Origin: Mesorhizobium sp. LNHC252B00
Lineage (GTDB): Bacteria; Pseudomonadota; Alphaproteobacteria; Rhizobiales; Rhizobiaceae
Reading direction: 5' to 3'
DNA length: 64,000 nucleotides
NCBI RefSeq assembly: GCF_000502955.1
Contig: NZ_AYWO01000006.1
Coordinates: forward strand, 8,485 to 72,484
The notes beneath the pieces were generated by a model. The model was not told where the DNA came from. It did no database searches and saw nothing but the letters and a program-made list of their open reading frames with translations. The position numbers and the translations under genes are program-made. Below are positions 44,610 to 53,623 of this stretch, in pieces; position 1 is the first letter of the stretch, and each line of letters starts with the position of its first letter.

Positions 44610-45910
44610 TTATGCGGCGCAGGTGCCGAGTATCAGGGTCATCGTTTTCACATGCTCATCAATCCGCTCGAGCACCTTCTCCGGAATAACGGCCCGTTCC
44701 GGAAGGCTCCACCAATGATCGTTGACGCGCTCGACGACCTTGATCACCGTCCTCAGCACGGCCGGCTCTGGCAGCCTTGCACGGTTGGCGAACGACTCCA
44801 TCGCGGGGCAGCGAGCGCCTTGAAGGAGCGTTCGCCGCCGAGCGAGAGCGCCATCGAGTCGGCGGGAATATAGGGCACGGTCGACAGGACGTCATAAATT
44901 GGCGCAAGCTCTGGCTTGTCGCCAGTGCCCCGGTAGATCAGCGACCAGTTTTTGAGGTGCATGTCGCCGTTGCCGGTGATGACCGTCAGCGCCAGACGGC
45001 GCACGAATTCGAGCGCGGCCGTCGGCGAGACGGCCGCGCTCAGGGCTGAGGCAATGTCATGATATGCGGCGCCCTCATATTTGCGCGAGGGATAGACACC
45101 GAAAACCTGCGCGAAATCCTCGATATGGACGCGCTCACGACCAACGACGCGATCGAAGCGTTTGACGAGGAGAACCTTGCCGTCCGACAGCGTGTCGAAC
45201 TCCTCGGGAATTCCCTCGAAATCGGACTTCTCGACAAGCTCGCGCTCGGGCACGTCCATGCCGATCGCCGCCGCCAGCGCTAGGTTGGCAAACTCATTTT
45301 CAGAGACGCCGGGGAACGCCGACGATGGAAATTTGGCGATGTACTGGCCTTGCTCGTCGCCCATAGGCAAGGTCAACCCACCTCCCTTGCCGGTGTTCTT
45401 GATCACAGAGAGTTTCATCTGTACGCCCGCGAGCGAGAACCGGGCTTTTGGCCTATCCTTTGAGGCATCCTCGGCAACTGCCGTCGTGCCATCGGTCGGC
45501 AAGACACGCACGGCGCCCGGAAGATCCGCACCCAGCGCGGCCAGCAGATCAAAATCGTTTCCTGCGCGCACATTGCCTGCGTGGTGTTTCTCCATCGCTT
45601 CGCGCAGTTTGTCTTCTGGAAGAAGGTTGGCGAAGAATGCAGGTAAGGCCCCGGCAAGAGGCTTTGGATCCTTCCGCAATCCTCCTGCCGCCGCGCGGAA
45701 AGAAAGGCTGAGGACGGGAAAGCCCCCGGTCGCTCGATAGGCGTCGTCGAAATTGAATGCATTGAAATCGCCTGGCGTCCTGACGATCGTTCCGACCTTC
45801 AGATCGTTCAGCAGCACGTCAAGGGAGGGGATGGCCTTGGGTGCTTTAAACATTCGGGGGACGATCATCCTCGTCGGGTTGGGAAACAAAGGCGGGGAGA
45901 TCGTCGTCAT
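44610..45910 (-). pseudogene. hipA: hipA-type toxin kinase gene, frameshifted near the 3' end
   Basis: The first about 370 codons (45910 to about 44800) encode a HipA serine/threonine-kinase-fold toxin: FSLAGVQMKLSV, the ATP-site YIAKFPS region, KRFDRVVGRERVHIEDFAQ, TGNGDMHLKNWSLIY (catalytic Asp/Asn) and PIYDVLST. At about 44798-44801 the frame shifts. The expected C-terminus (ESFANRARLPEPAVLR to the stop at 44610) continues one base out of frame, as if one G were missing from TGGG. The frame as it stands ends at 44753 with a nonsense tail. The catalytic core is complete, so residual activity is possible. Partner hipB upstream is also damaged. Confidence 0.8.
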
Positions 45911-46169
45911 GCGGTCGCAGCAAGGACTTGACGGCAGGAACCATGGACTGTGGGATCAGCATCATCTCCAGGCCTAGGGCGCGGGTGATGTTCATCAGGA
46001 TGGTCGCACGTGCCGCGGCTGCGCCCGTTTCGATGTCGCGATATCGGGGACGCGATATGCCGGCCATATCGGCGACCTGCTCCTGCGTCAGCGACGCGGT
46101 AAGCCGCGCCTGCTTCAGCAGGTGACCTATTTCAAGCAGGCCCGCATATTCGCGATGGCATGGTGATAC
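45846..46169 (-). pseudogene. hipB: hipB-type antitoxin gene lacking an in-frame start
   Basis: The open frame encodes a classic XRE domain (EIGHLLKQARLTASLTQEQ, DMAGISRPRYRDIETG, NITRALGLEMML) and a short C-terminal tail, overlapping hipA. The frame is open from 46169, but no ATG, GTG or TTG occurs before the internal ATG at 46067, which would delete the first DNA-binding helices. A good ATG at 46161 is one base out of frame. A start by CTG, or a one-base deletion, are the alternatives. Confidence 0.65.
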
Positions 46170-46211
46170 TTAAGAGTTTCATTCAAAGCTAGTTTGATAC
46201 GCATAAGTATC
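46164..46211. promoter_or_regulatory. Operator-like repeats upstream of hipBA
   Basis: GATAC-N6-GTATC (46196-46211) is a near-palindromic box, and a second GATACTTA half-site is at 46165-46172. HipB proteins bind paired palindromes of this kind upstream of their own operon, so autoregulation is inferred even though the genes are damaged. Confidence 0.4.
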
Positions 46212-46269
46212 TTTTGTGCTGTCAATGTCAAGGGGTTGATCTGTTTGTAGATCATTTGTCCTATAAATG

Positions 46270-46592
46270 AACTGTTTGGGGATCATGACCTCAGGTGAGC
46301 GCTGATCCCGCATCGCCTCAGGGCCGGTCTCGCCATCGGCGCGCATGGTGAAGATCCGCTCCGGGGTTGCCTTGACCTTGCGGCCGAACTTGGTGCCGAT
46401 GGCCTTGGCCTTGGCAATCCCATCCAACAGCCTCTCCGAGCGAATGGCCGTCTCGAACTCAGCGAACACGGCCAGCATCTGGAGCATGGCGGGCCTCGGC
46501 ATTTTGATGATGCCGATCGCCGCTTTTCGGGCAGAAGACAACGACGGCGCGTCGGTTGAGGTGGTTGGCGTCACCTGCAGGCAGGACGACAA
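46270..46592 (-). pseudogene. Serine recombinase (resolvase/invertase) remnant
   Basis: A fragment matching the end of a resolvase catalytic domain and its linker: MLQMLAVFAEFETAIRSERL, DGIAKAKAIGTKFGRK and TPERIFTMRADGET. The N-terminal catalytic Ser region and the complete C-terminal HTH are missing. It abuts hipB and marks an old mobile element. Confidence 0.65.
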
Positions 46593-46748
46593 CGAAAACC
46601 TGTCGTTCGTCGTGATGGTGGATGTGGGCGATGGCGAGATTATCCCATCACTGCGCGACAGTGTTAAAGCAGCATGAACCTTGCACCCCGATCAACGAGC
46701 GTCACCAGCACTACGGAGAGCGCCGAACCATTCCGCGGCAGGCGCGTT

Positions 46749-47198
46749 TCATGGAAGGAATTCTATTCGCTGCGGCCTGGCTTGCGTTCTGCCAATGATA
46801 AGGAGCGGAGGGGTACGGCCGGCAGGACCGACTACGTTCGGCCGGCGAAATGACACGTGGGCAACTCGCAACCGCACCTTGGTTTTCCAGATCGGCACCA
46901 GATGCCAGTGACACCTACTCAATCTCGAGTAGGGATCCGGTTGTCGTCCTCGCCGATCGAAGTGGACGGCTAGGCCTTCATCGACCGCAGCCAATACAGC
47001 GTAACACTCAATCTGCTCGTCGGAAAGCGCGCAGTCTAGGACTTTGTCTCGCACTGCTTGAACTGCCGAAAAGGTAGAAACGATGCGTCCGGCGGCACAA
47101 AAGCAGAGATATCCCTCGACAGCGTCAATGACGTCGTCGGGAACAATAAAGTTAAAATGGCGCAAATTAGATGTGGTGGAAGCTACGCGGTTTAGCAT
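46749..47198 (-). CDS. Hypothetical protein (uncertain)
   Basis: A frame starting MLNRVASTTSNLRHFNF at ATG 47198 with AAGG about 5 bases upstream. The first 95 residues have coding-like composition (VPDDVIDAVEGYLCFCAAGR, ALSDEQIECYAVLAAVDEGL); the last 55 are Arg/Pro-rich and may be non-coding read-through. No family recognised. It lies in a low-quality region between the resolvase remnant and the small protein gene. Confidence 0.35.
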   Translation of the reverse strand: MLNRVASTTSNLRHFNFIVPDDVIDAVEGYLCFCAAGRIVSTFSAVQAVRDKVLDCALSDEQIECYAVLAAVDEGLAVHFDRRGRQPDPYSRLSRCHWHLVPIWKTKVRLRVAHVSFRRPNVVGPAGRTPPLLIIGRTQARPQRIEFLP

Positions 47199-47461
47199 TT
47201 CGCCTTCAGTAAGCCCCAGCAGACGCTGGCGCCGAAAAAGAAAAATTAGCAAGAACTATTTGGGCGGCGCCGACTTTTATCCACCGCTTTCTAGGGGATA
47301 GGGGCGTTCCGATATCCGCCATATCGCGCCCATTTCCCCAAAGACATAACATGACCACTTCCCCACACCGTCGCGCTTAGCGACGGCACTGTGCAGGTGT
47401 GTCGCCTCGGTTGGGCGGATCTATGGAAACTCCGACCCGACCTACGGCCGGCGAATGACAA

Positions 47462-47626
47462 TCAGATCGGCTCGCCGAACTCCTCTTCGTTACGGGCGGT
47501 CGGGGTGCTCTCATAATCGGGCTGCGGTCGTAGGCGCAAATCAACTCGAGCCTGAGCGCGCCCGACTTCTTCACCGAATTTATACGCAACATAGAGTGCG
47601 CCGATTCTGACAAGCCAACGGATCAT
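47462..47626 (-). CDS. Small 54-residue protein
   Basis: ATG 47626 is preceded by GAAGGAGACCTTC, an excellent ribosome site. The peptide starts MIRWLVRIGALYVAYKFGEE, an amphipathic or weakly membrane-inserting helix, and ends acidic (ARNEEEFGEPI). It is downstream of the DUF1445 gene on the same strand. No family recognised, but the start signal and composition support a real gene. Confidence 0.6.
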   Translation of the reverse strand: MIRWLVRIGALYVAYKFGEEVGRAQARVDLRLRPQPDYESTPTARNEEEFGEPI

Positions 47627-47876
47627 GAAGGTCTCCTTCGGCGGGAGAAACCCGGCGAAGGGCGGATTGTTTCACCGGATGCCGAATGCAAGTTGCCGCT
47701 CCGATGGGGGTGGCGCATGGTGTATTGGCGAGGAAAACGATGGACGAAGCCGAAGCGCTTGAAATTACCTTTACTGAGCTGGATGCAGCTTTGCCGAGGC
47801 TTGCTGCCAGCGTGGCACCACCGTCGGCAATCAATCTAGCCTCCGGCCGACACTGTCGATATGTCGAACAGCATCC

Positions 47877-48725
47877 TCAGCAGGCCCTGGTTCTCAAGTC
47901 CGTCCGAACACTGACTGCTCTAACGGCTTGTGCATCCACGTCGGTGATCAGCATATGGCCCGGCGACACCGTGATCGAGATCGCGAGTTCGGCACGCGCA
48001 AGAGCGTCTTGAGCGGTCAGGCTGCTGGCCCAGAATACAGGGACCTCCCCTTCCCTGATTTCGACCGCATCGCCCCAGTCGGGAGCCATCAAATCTCGTA
48101 TCCCGATGGTCACCGGCTCCCCGACATGGATGGGGGAGCCGTGCGCATGCGGGAAACCTGCGGTAAGGGCGCGAACCTTGTCGACGTCGCATTGTCTTAT
48201 CGGGCGCATGGAGACGACCATTTCGCCACCAAACGATCCGACTTGGAAGGTCTCGATCCTGGTTCTAAACTTTGGAGAAGTTTTTCCGACGTCGATGCGA
48301 CGGAGTTTCACGCCCTTTTCGGCAAGTGCTGCCTCGACGGTAAGCGAACTGCCTAGCGCAAAAGCGGCAAAGTCATCCCGCCACAAATCGATGATGTCGG
48401 TTTTCCGACGGATCATCTCCCCAAACCAATAGATGTTGTACTGGGGCGCATCGGTGCGGATATCGATGTCACCCAAGGCGGGGAGCAATGGACTGCCGGC
48501 ACGACTCACGGCCACCAAAGGACAGGGTTTCGGATTGCGGACGCAAAACTGATGGAAATCTCCGGCAAAGCTGCGGGGCACAATCACAACGTTGGCCTGC
48601 AATTTGCCGCGCGCAAGCCCTCCCGTATGCCCATCATAGGCGCCCGTTCTAACCAGTCTGCGCAGCCTATCTGCATCGACCAGTCGCAAGTCCTCGTAGA
48701 TCAATGAAGTGGTCTGGCGAGCCAT
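47877..48725 (-). CDS. DUF1445-family putative hydro-lyase
   Basis: A 282-residue protein of the putative hydro-lyase family (DUF1445, related to D-glutamate cyclase), recognised by GLARGKLQANVVIVPRSFA, FCVRNPKPCPLVAVS, DIRTDAPQYNIYWFG and the C-terminal SPGHMLITDV. ATG 48725 is chosen over an upstream TTG. It lies just beyond the type III genes on the same strand but 170 bases apart, with palindromes between them, so it is probably a separate unit. Likely a metabolic enzyme; substrate unknown. Confidence 0.85.
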   Translation of the reverse strand: MARQTTSLIYEDLRLVDADRLRRLVRTGAYDGHTGGLARGKLQANVVIVPRSFAGDFHQFCVRNPKPCPLVAVSRAGSPLLPALGDIDIRTDAPQYNIYWFGEMIRRKTDIIDLWRDDFAAFALGSSLTVEAALAEKGVKLRRIDVGKTSPKFRTRIETFQVGSFGGEMVVSMRPIRQCDVDKVRALTAGFPHAHGSPIHVGEPVTIGIRDLMAPDWGDAVEIREGEVPVFWASSLTAQDALARAELAISITVSPGHMLITDVDAQAVRAVSVRTDLRTRAC

Positions 48726-48837
48726 GGATTCCGAGGATGTGCATGTTTCAGAGACACGTCGAGAAGGCGTAAGATCATCGACGGGTCGGCCGCCTGTCAA
48801 ATTATCAGAATCTTTCCTCGTCGATAAATTGTATTTA

Positions 48838-48863
48838 TTGGTCGACCAACAGAGGCCTCTGTT
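48838..48863. repeat. Two overlapping perfect palindromes between DUF1445 gene and sctT
   Basis: TTGGTCGACCAA (48838-48849) and AACAGAGGCCTCTGTT (48848-48863) share two bases. They lie in an AT-rich 170-base gap between sctT and the DUF1445 gene. There is no T-run, so they look more like protein-binding sites or an unusual cruciform than a terminator. Confidence 0.5.
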
Positions 48864-48895
48864 ATTATTAGCCTCTGCTCATAAATCTTTCGCTC

Positions 48896-49711
48896 TCATT
48901 GGCAGCTGCGGCAGCCGATCGCTTCTATCTGTCGGGCTGCTTCGTGCAGAAAGGCCAGGTCCCGGTTCATGTAGAAGAGCAGGAAAGCCGCGTAGAGGAC
49001 AAGTACGAGGCTGAACACCAGCGTCTTGACGACCAGCGAGAGCGCAAAGACATTCAGGTGCGGCGAGGCGCGCGCCAGGAAAGCCAGCACAATGTCGGAC
49101 AAGAGCATGCTGACAACGACCGGGAACACAAGGGTCAACGCCATCACCAGGATGCGATTCAGCAGATCGAGAAATATCCAGGCAGCATCCTTGCTGAACA
49201 CAGGCAGAAGTTGGTCGATCGGCCAAAGGCCGTAGCTGTCGTAGAGGCTCGTCAGGGAGAGCTGCAGGCCACCGGCTGCCAGATAGATCGTCACCATGAT
49301 GACGGCGAGCAAGGTGCCGGTGGCACTCGTCTCATGGGTCATCATCGGATCGATCAGGGTCCCCATCGTGGAACCGCGCTGCAGGTCCAGGATATCGCCC
49401 GCAGCCTCCGCCGCCCAGAACGGTATGCCCATTGCCAGCCCGAGCGTCACCCCGACAACGACCTCCTTGAGCATGTACAGAACGATCATCGTTGTCGTGA
49501 TATCGGTGTTCGTCAGTTTGGTCATGATCATCGGAAAGACCGGAACCGCCAACGCCAGGGCCACCCCGTTGCGCAGAAGGCCGGATAGCGGCACGCGTGA
49601 AAAGAGCGGCATCAGGAGCATGAAACCGGTCAGGCGTGCGAGCGCGAAAGCCCCTGCCAGAAGATAGAACTGAAGCTCTTTGACCGACGCGAAGAGTGGT
49701 TCGACCGGCAT
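48896..49711 (-). CDS. sctT: SctT type III export apparatus protein (FliR-like)
   Basis: A 271-residue FliR/SpaR/RhcT family inner-membrane protein with about six helices, including GLLRNGVALALAVPVFPMI, and the conserved PFWAAEAAGDILDLQRGSTMGT segment. It forms the export gate with SctR and SctS. It is the last Sct gene in this window. SctU, which normally follows, is absent. Confidence 0.92.
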   Translation of the reverse strand: MPVEPLFASVKELQFYLLAGAFALARLTGFMLLMPLFSRVPLSGLLRNGVALALAVPVFPMIMTKLTNTDITTTMIVLYMLKEVVVGVTLGLAMGIPFWAAEAAGDILDLQRGSTMGTLIDPMMTHETSATGTLLAVIMVTIYLAAGGLQLSLTSLYDSYGLWPIDQLLPVFSKDAAWIFLDLLNRILVMALTLVFPVVVSMLLSDIVLAFLARASPHLNVFALSLVVKTLVFSLVLVLYAAFLLFYMNRDLAFLHEAARQIEAIGCRSCQ

Positions 49712-49720
49712 CCGCGTGCC

Positions 49721-49990
49721 TCAGCGCGTGACGACGGGGAATTCGTCCAGCGCCGTCGAGGCCTGCTCCGCGATCTGCTGGCCAAGCAGCGGACCGAAGA
49801 CGATGATGACCAACAGGATCACGACGAGCTTGATCGTCTGCGGCAGCGATTGGTCCTGAATCTGCGTCAGCGCCTGGGCAAGGCCGACAAGGATGCCGAC
49901 AGCCAACGCCGCGATGATCGCCGGACTGGACGCGAGCAGCACCGTCAGAAGCGCGCTTTGGACCTTCGCCAGGATGAAGTCATTGCTCAT
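49721..49990 (-). CDS. sctS: SctS export apparatus protein (FliQ-like)
   Basis: An 89-residue protein with two transmembrane helices (ALLTVLLASSPAIIAALAVG and LVVILLVIIVFGPLLG) and the family loop AQALTQIQDQSLPQTIK. It starts 16 bases after sctR. Export gate component. Confidence 0.92.
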   Translation of the reverse strand: MSNDFILAKVQSALLTVLLASSPAIIAALAVGILVGLAQALTQIQDQSLPQTIKLVVILLVIIVFGPLLGQQIAEQASTALDEFPVVTR

Positions 49991-50006
49991 GGGAACCCCA
50001 GCGGTG

Positions 50007-50660
50007 TCAGACGTAACTCAGGATGAGGCCATGCATCAGCCGCGACCAGCCATCAATGGCGACGAAAAGGAACAGTTTCAGCGGGATCGAAATGAGAACC
50101 GGCGAGACCATGATCATGCCGAGCGTCATCAGGACGTTCGCAACAACGATATCGATGATGAGGAAAGGAAGATAAAGCAGGAAGCCGATCTCGAAGGCGC
50201 GGGTAAGCTCGGATGCGACGAAGGCGGGAACAAGGATCGAGAGATCGTCATCCTTGAGATTCTGCCGCGCCTGTTCCGGCCACAGGCGGTTTGTGCCATC
50301 GAGAAAGAACTGCCGTTCTTCCGGCTGGGTGAATTTCATCAGATGTCGCTGCAATGGTTCCCTGACCATTTGTGCCGCCCTGGCAAGGTCGTCCGTAGTC
50401 TGGAACTGAACTTGTCCTTCCTGAAGCCGGCCCGACATCTCGCTCAGCAACGGCGTGGTGACATAGACCGTAAGCACAAGCGCTATTCCGTAGAGCACCA
50501 GATTGGGCGGCATCTGCTGGACGCCAAGCGCGTTGCGGACAAGAAACAGCACCACCGAAATTTTCAGGAAGCCCGTCATCGTGACGACGGCCAGCGGCAG
50601 CAACCCGACGAAGCCTACAGCGATCAGAATCCCAAGGAGGTTGGGCGAATTCTCAAGCAT
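50007..50660 (-). CDS. sctR: SctR export apparatus protein (FliP-like)
   Basis: A 217-residue FliP/RhcR protein: MLENSPNLLGILIAVGFVGLL start, conserved KISVVLFLVRNALGVQQMPPN, and C-terminal helices FEIGFLLYLPFLIIDIVVAN. ATG 50660 overlaps the sctQ stop by 8 bases. Full length. Confidence 0.93.
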   Translation of the reverse strand: MLENSPNLLGILIAVGFVGLLPLAVVTMTGFLKISVVLFLVRNALGVQQMPPNLVLYGIALVLTVYVTTPLLSEMSGRLQEGQVQFQTTDDLARAAQMVREPLQRHLMKFTQPEERQFFLDGTNRLWPEQARQNLKDDDLSILVPAFVASELTRAFEIGFLLYLPFLIIDIVVANVLMTLGMIMVSPVLISIPLKLFLFVAIDGWSRLMHGLILSYV

Positions 50661-51759
50661 TGTCGAACATACGGACGATCCGCACGCCCAGGTTTTCCCC
50701 AATCCGCACGATCTCGCCACGACCGACACGCTTGCCGTTGGCGATGATGTCGACAGTCTCCTGCGTTACATCGGTGAGCGCAATGATAGCGCCGGGCGCA
50801 AGCTGCCTTACGTCCCCAAGAGGCATTGCCGTGCGGCCGATCTCGAAGGCAAGCGCGACCGGCAACTCGTCCAGAGTCGAATCTTCCAATGTCTGGCCGG
50901 CTGGCGGCGGCGTGTTCTGGTTCATGGTCCACTCCCAATTCGATCCAGCGATTGCAGACGGCGCGGCAAGCAATTGCGGCCCACCGGCAGTCAAGGTCAC
51001 CGGCGCATAAAGACGCTCGGCAATGATGAGTGCCGCCATGCGTTCTTCCTCCGCATCCCTGAAAAGCACCACATCGCCAGGCTGCAGGCTTTGAAGCTCG
51101 CCAAGGGTGATCGTCAGCGCGCCACGTCGAAGGCACACCGACAGTGGGAATTCGGCCGGAATCGGCGGCCTCGCTTTGCCGATCTCGTCGAGAAGGCGGC
51201 CGATCCGAACCGCCAGGCCGGCGTCCGTCGTGTTCAACACGCAGTCTATCGTTTCGTCGTTGCCGGCCATGACAAAAGCGAGGGGGATTTGCTCCGAAAC
51301 CGTATCTCTTCGTTCAACCGAGGTGAGCGCGATCCTCTCACCCAGCTTGCTCTCAATCCTTTCGAGGTCCTCTTCGAATGCGGATTCCAGCAGCAGTGCG
51401 GCGTGAGTGGGCGCCAGTCGTTTCATGTCGACCAGCTCGTCCGCCTTGGCGAAGGCTCGTTCGACCACAGAAAGCGGCAGGCGCAATTTGGCGACCTTGC
51501 CTGCGACGGTGAACGCAATCGTGCACAGCCGCTGGTCCGCAGGGTTCGCCGCCGGCCAGACGGCAGCAATCGTCATTGCCTTCCCCGCGATGGTGATCTG
51601 CGCTGGGGCGCGGCGGCGGTAGAAGGCGTTCAATGCCCCGACTTCCGCGGCCGCGACGGATTCCAGTGTCAGCCGTTCGCCGACGCCCGGCAGTCCGGCT
51701 GAGCGTTTCACCGGTTTTCCGCGCGCTTTCGTTTTTGCCGACGCCAGGGCCTGAGGCAT
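50653..51759 (-). CDS. sctQ: SctQ cytoplasmic ring (C-ring) protein
   Basis: A 368-residue protein with the SpoA-type C-terminal domain (LPVALAFEIGRTAMPLGDVRQL to LGVRIVRMFDNA) preceded by a second SpoA-like half. It forms the sorting platform below the export gate, binding SctL and SctN. ATG 51759. Confidence 0.9.
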   Translation of the reverse strand: MPQALASAKTKARGKPVKRSAGLPGVGERLTLESVAAAEVGALNAFYRRRAPAQITIAGKAMTIAAVWPAANPADQRLCTIAFTVAGKVAKLRLPLSVVERAFAKADELVDMKRLAPTHAALLLESAFEEDLERIESKLGERIALTSVERRDTVSEQIPLAFVMAGNDETIDCVLNTTDAGLAVRIGRLLDEIGKARPPIPAEFPLSVCLRRGALTITLGELQSLQPGDVVLFRDAEEERMAALIIAERLYAPVTLTAGGPQLLAAPSAIAGSNWEWTMNQNTPPPAGQTLEDSTLDELPVALAFEIGRTAMPLGDVRQLAPGAIIALTDVTQETVDIIANGKRVGRGEIVRIGENLGVRIVRMFDNA

Positions 51760-51789
51760 TACACTTCCATATCCACGATCACGGATGGG

Positions 51790-52278
51790 CTATCGTTCTG
51801 TTGGCAAGCGCGGCGGATCGCGTTCCTCTTCCTCGACAAGCTCGGAAAGAGCGAGGCGACGGCGCGCGCTGCGTTTGGTCAGATGCTCCAACAGGCCATC
51901 CAGCTTCGTCACCGCCTTCAGGCTCGCACGATGATCATTGCGGGCTGCCGACAACTCCTCTTTCCGTCGCTCCTCGGCGGCGCCGGCAATCTTCTCGTTT
52001 TCGCGCAACTGCTCGGTTTTTCTGGCGGCGATTTCGAACCGTCCCTGAAGCCGATGGAAGCTGGCAGCCTTTACCGGCTGCCCAACCAGCGAACCGAACG
52101 CTGCCTCTTCTGCGTCAACCGTGCGCCGGAGGTGTTCGGTGACCGCAGCGGCTGCCGCCTGAACCTCCTTCGCGGCCCGATGCGCAGCGGCGTGCCTTCT
52201 GATCACGCCTTCCTTGGCGCGTTCTTCCCGGCGGCGTCTGAGGTCGCCCAATCGAGCGATCATGTCACGATCTTTCAT
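51790..52278 (-). CDS. sctO: SctO-like coiled-coil stalk protein
   Basis: A 162-residue all-helical protein, rich in Arg/Glu/Ala, matching the position and character of YscO/FliJ-like stalk proteins (y4yJ place in rhizobia). It is almost wholly predicted coiled coil (GDLRRRREERAKEGVIRRHA onward). ATG 52278 overlaps the sctN stop by 14 bases; ATG 52263 is an alternative. It links the ATPase to the export gate. Confidence 0.8.
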   Translation of the reverse strand: MKDRDMIARLGDLRRRREERAKEGVIRRHAAAHRAAKEVQAAAAAVTEHLRRTVDAEEAAFGSLVGQPVKAASFHRLQGRFEIAARKTEQLRENEKIAGAAEERRKEELSAARNDHRASLKAVTKLDGLLEHLTKRSARRRLALSELVEEEERDPPRLPTER

Positions 52279-53623
52279 TGACGATTTCCCGCATGAGTTG
52301 GCGCGTCTTGTCGATGCTCTCGTGTGTAGCGGACGCCTGACGCAGAAAGGCGTTGATGGCATCGATCTTCGCCACCGCCTCGTCCGCGACGGCATCGCTT
52401 CCCTTTTCGTATTCACCGACCCGCAGGAGAAGTTCGATGTCGGCGTAGCGGGCAAGCAACTCACGCAGGCGGCTGGCGTCAGACCGATGGGCCGGCGGTA
52501 CAACCGCATCCATGAGGCGGCTTCGGCTGCGCAGGACGTCGATGGCCGGGAAATGGTTCCGCTGCGCGAGTTCGTTCGACAGGAAGACGTGGCCATCGAG
52601 GAGCGCCTGAATTTCCTCGGCGACAGGATCCAGCGTGCCGTCGCCTTCCAACAGAACGCTGTAGAGGCTTGTAATGGAACCGACGCGGCCGGGGCCTGAG
52701 CGCTCGAGCAGGCGGGGCAAGACCGCGAACAGCGAAGATGGAAAGCCGCGACGCGTCGATGGCTCGCCCGAGGCCAGGCCAATCTCGCGCTGCGCACGGG
52801 CAAACCGCGTTATGTTGTCCATCGTAAGCAGCACATGCTTACCCTGGTCGCGAAAATATTCGGCAATGCTGGTCGCCACATAGGCGGCCTTGACGCGCTC
52901 GATGGCAGGCCGGTCGGAGGTCGCGACGACGACGATTGCCCGCTCCCGCCCTTCCGGTCCAAGCTGATGTTCGAGGAACTCACGCACTTCACGTCCGCGC
53001 TCTCCAACAAGGGCGACCACGGCAACATCGGCATCGGTGCCTCTGACGATGTCGGAAAGCAGGATCGACTTGCCGACGCCAGGTTCGCCGAAGATGCCGA
53101 CGCGCTGCCCGCGCGCGCAGGTGAGCAGCCCGTCGAGGACGCGGATTCCGAGCTGGATCGGCTCGGAAATCAAGCTGCGCTCCAGCGGAGATGGCGGATA
53201 GGCATTGACCGGATAGCTGCCGGTCATGCCATCCTGCGAAAGCGGCTTGCCGTCCAGGGGCTCGCCGAGCGCGCTGATCACCCGGCCGAGAAGGCCGGGA
53301 CCGACGGGCACACGCTGGTCCTTTCCGGTCGCGACGACCTCCGTCAGGCTTGAAAGACCGCTCAGATCGCCAAGCGGAACAAGGATCGCCATTTCGTCCA
53401 TGAGGCCGACGACTTCCGCCTTGGTCGTCTTGCCGGTCCTGGGGTCGACCAGTTCGCATATCTCGCCGATCCGGGCCTCCTCGACGGTCGCATGGATGAT
53501 CGTGCCGGTGACCCGCCGTACACGCCCTTTCCTGGGCCGGCTGGCATCGTTGCGGAGGGCGGAGCGCAGGTTCGGAATGAGGGACGCCAGACGGCTTTCG
53601 ATATCAACAGCGGGCTCTTTCAT
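52265..53623 (-). CDS. sctN: SctN type III secretion ATPase
   Basis: A 452-residue F1-like ATPase. It has Walker A GEPGVGKS (about 179-186), ALVGERGREVREFLEHQLG, Walker B VLLTMDNITRFA and the signature PSTRRGFPSSLFAVLPRLLERSG. It energises unfolding and export and is of normal length. It overlaps the sctL stop and sctO start. Confidence 0.95.
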   Translation of the reverse strand: MKEPAVDIESRLASLIPNLRSALRNDASRPRKGRVRRVTGTIIHATVEEARIGEICELVDPRTGKTTKAEVVGLMDEMAILVPLGDLSGLSSLTEVVATGKDQRVPVGPGLLGRVISALGEPLDGKPLSQDGMTGSYPVNAYPPSPLERSLISEPIQLGIRVLDGLLTCARGQRVGIFGEPGVGKSILLSDIVRGTDADVAVVALVGERGREVREFLEHQLGPEGRERAIVVVATSDRPAIERVKAAYVATSIAEYFRDQGKHVLLTMDNITRFARAQREIGLASGEPSTRRGFPSSLFAVLPRLLERSGPGRVGSITSLYSVLLEGDGTLDPVAEEIQALLDGHVFLSNELAQRNHFPAIDVLRSRSRLMDAVVPPAHRSDASRLRELLARYADIELLLRVGEYEKGSDAVADEAVAKIDAINAFLRQASATHESIDKTRQLMREIVNERS

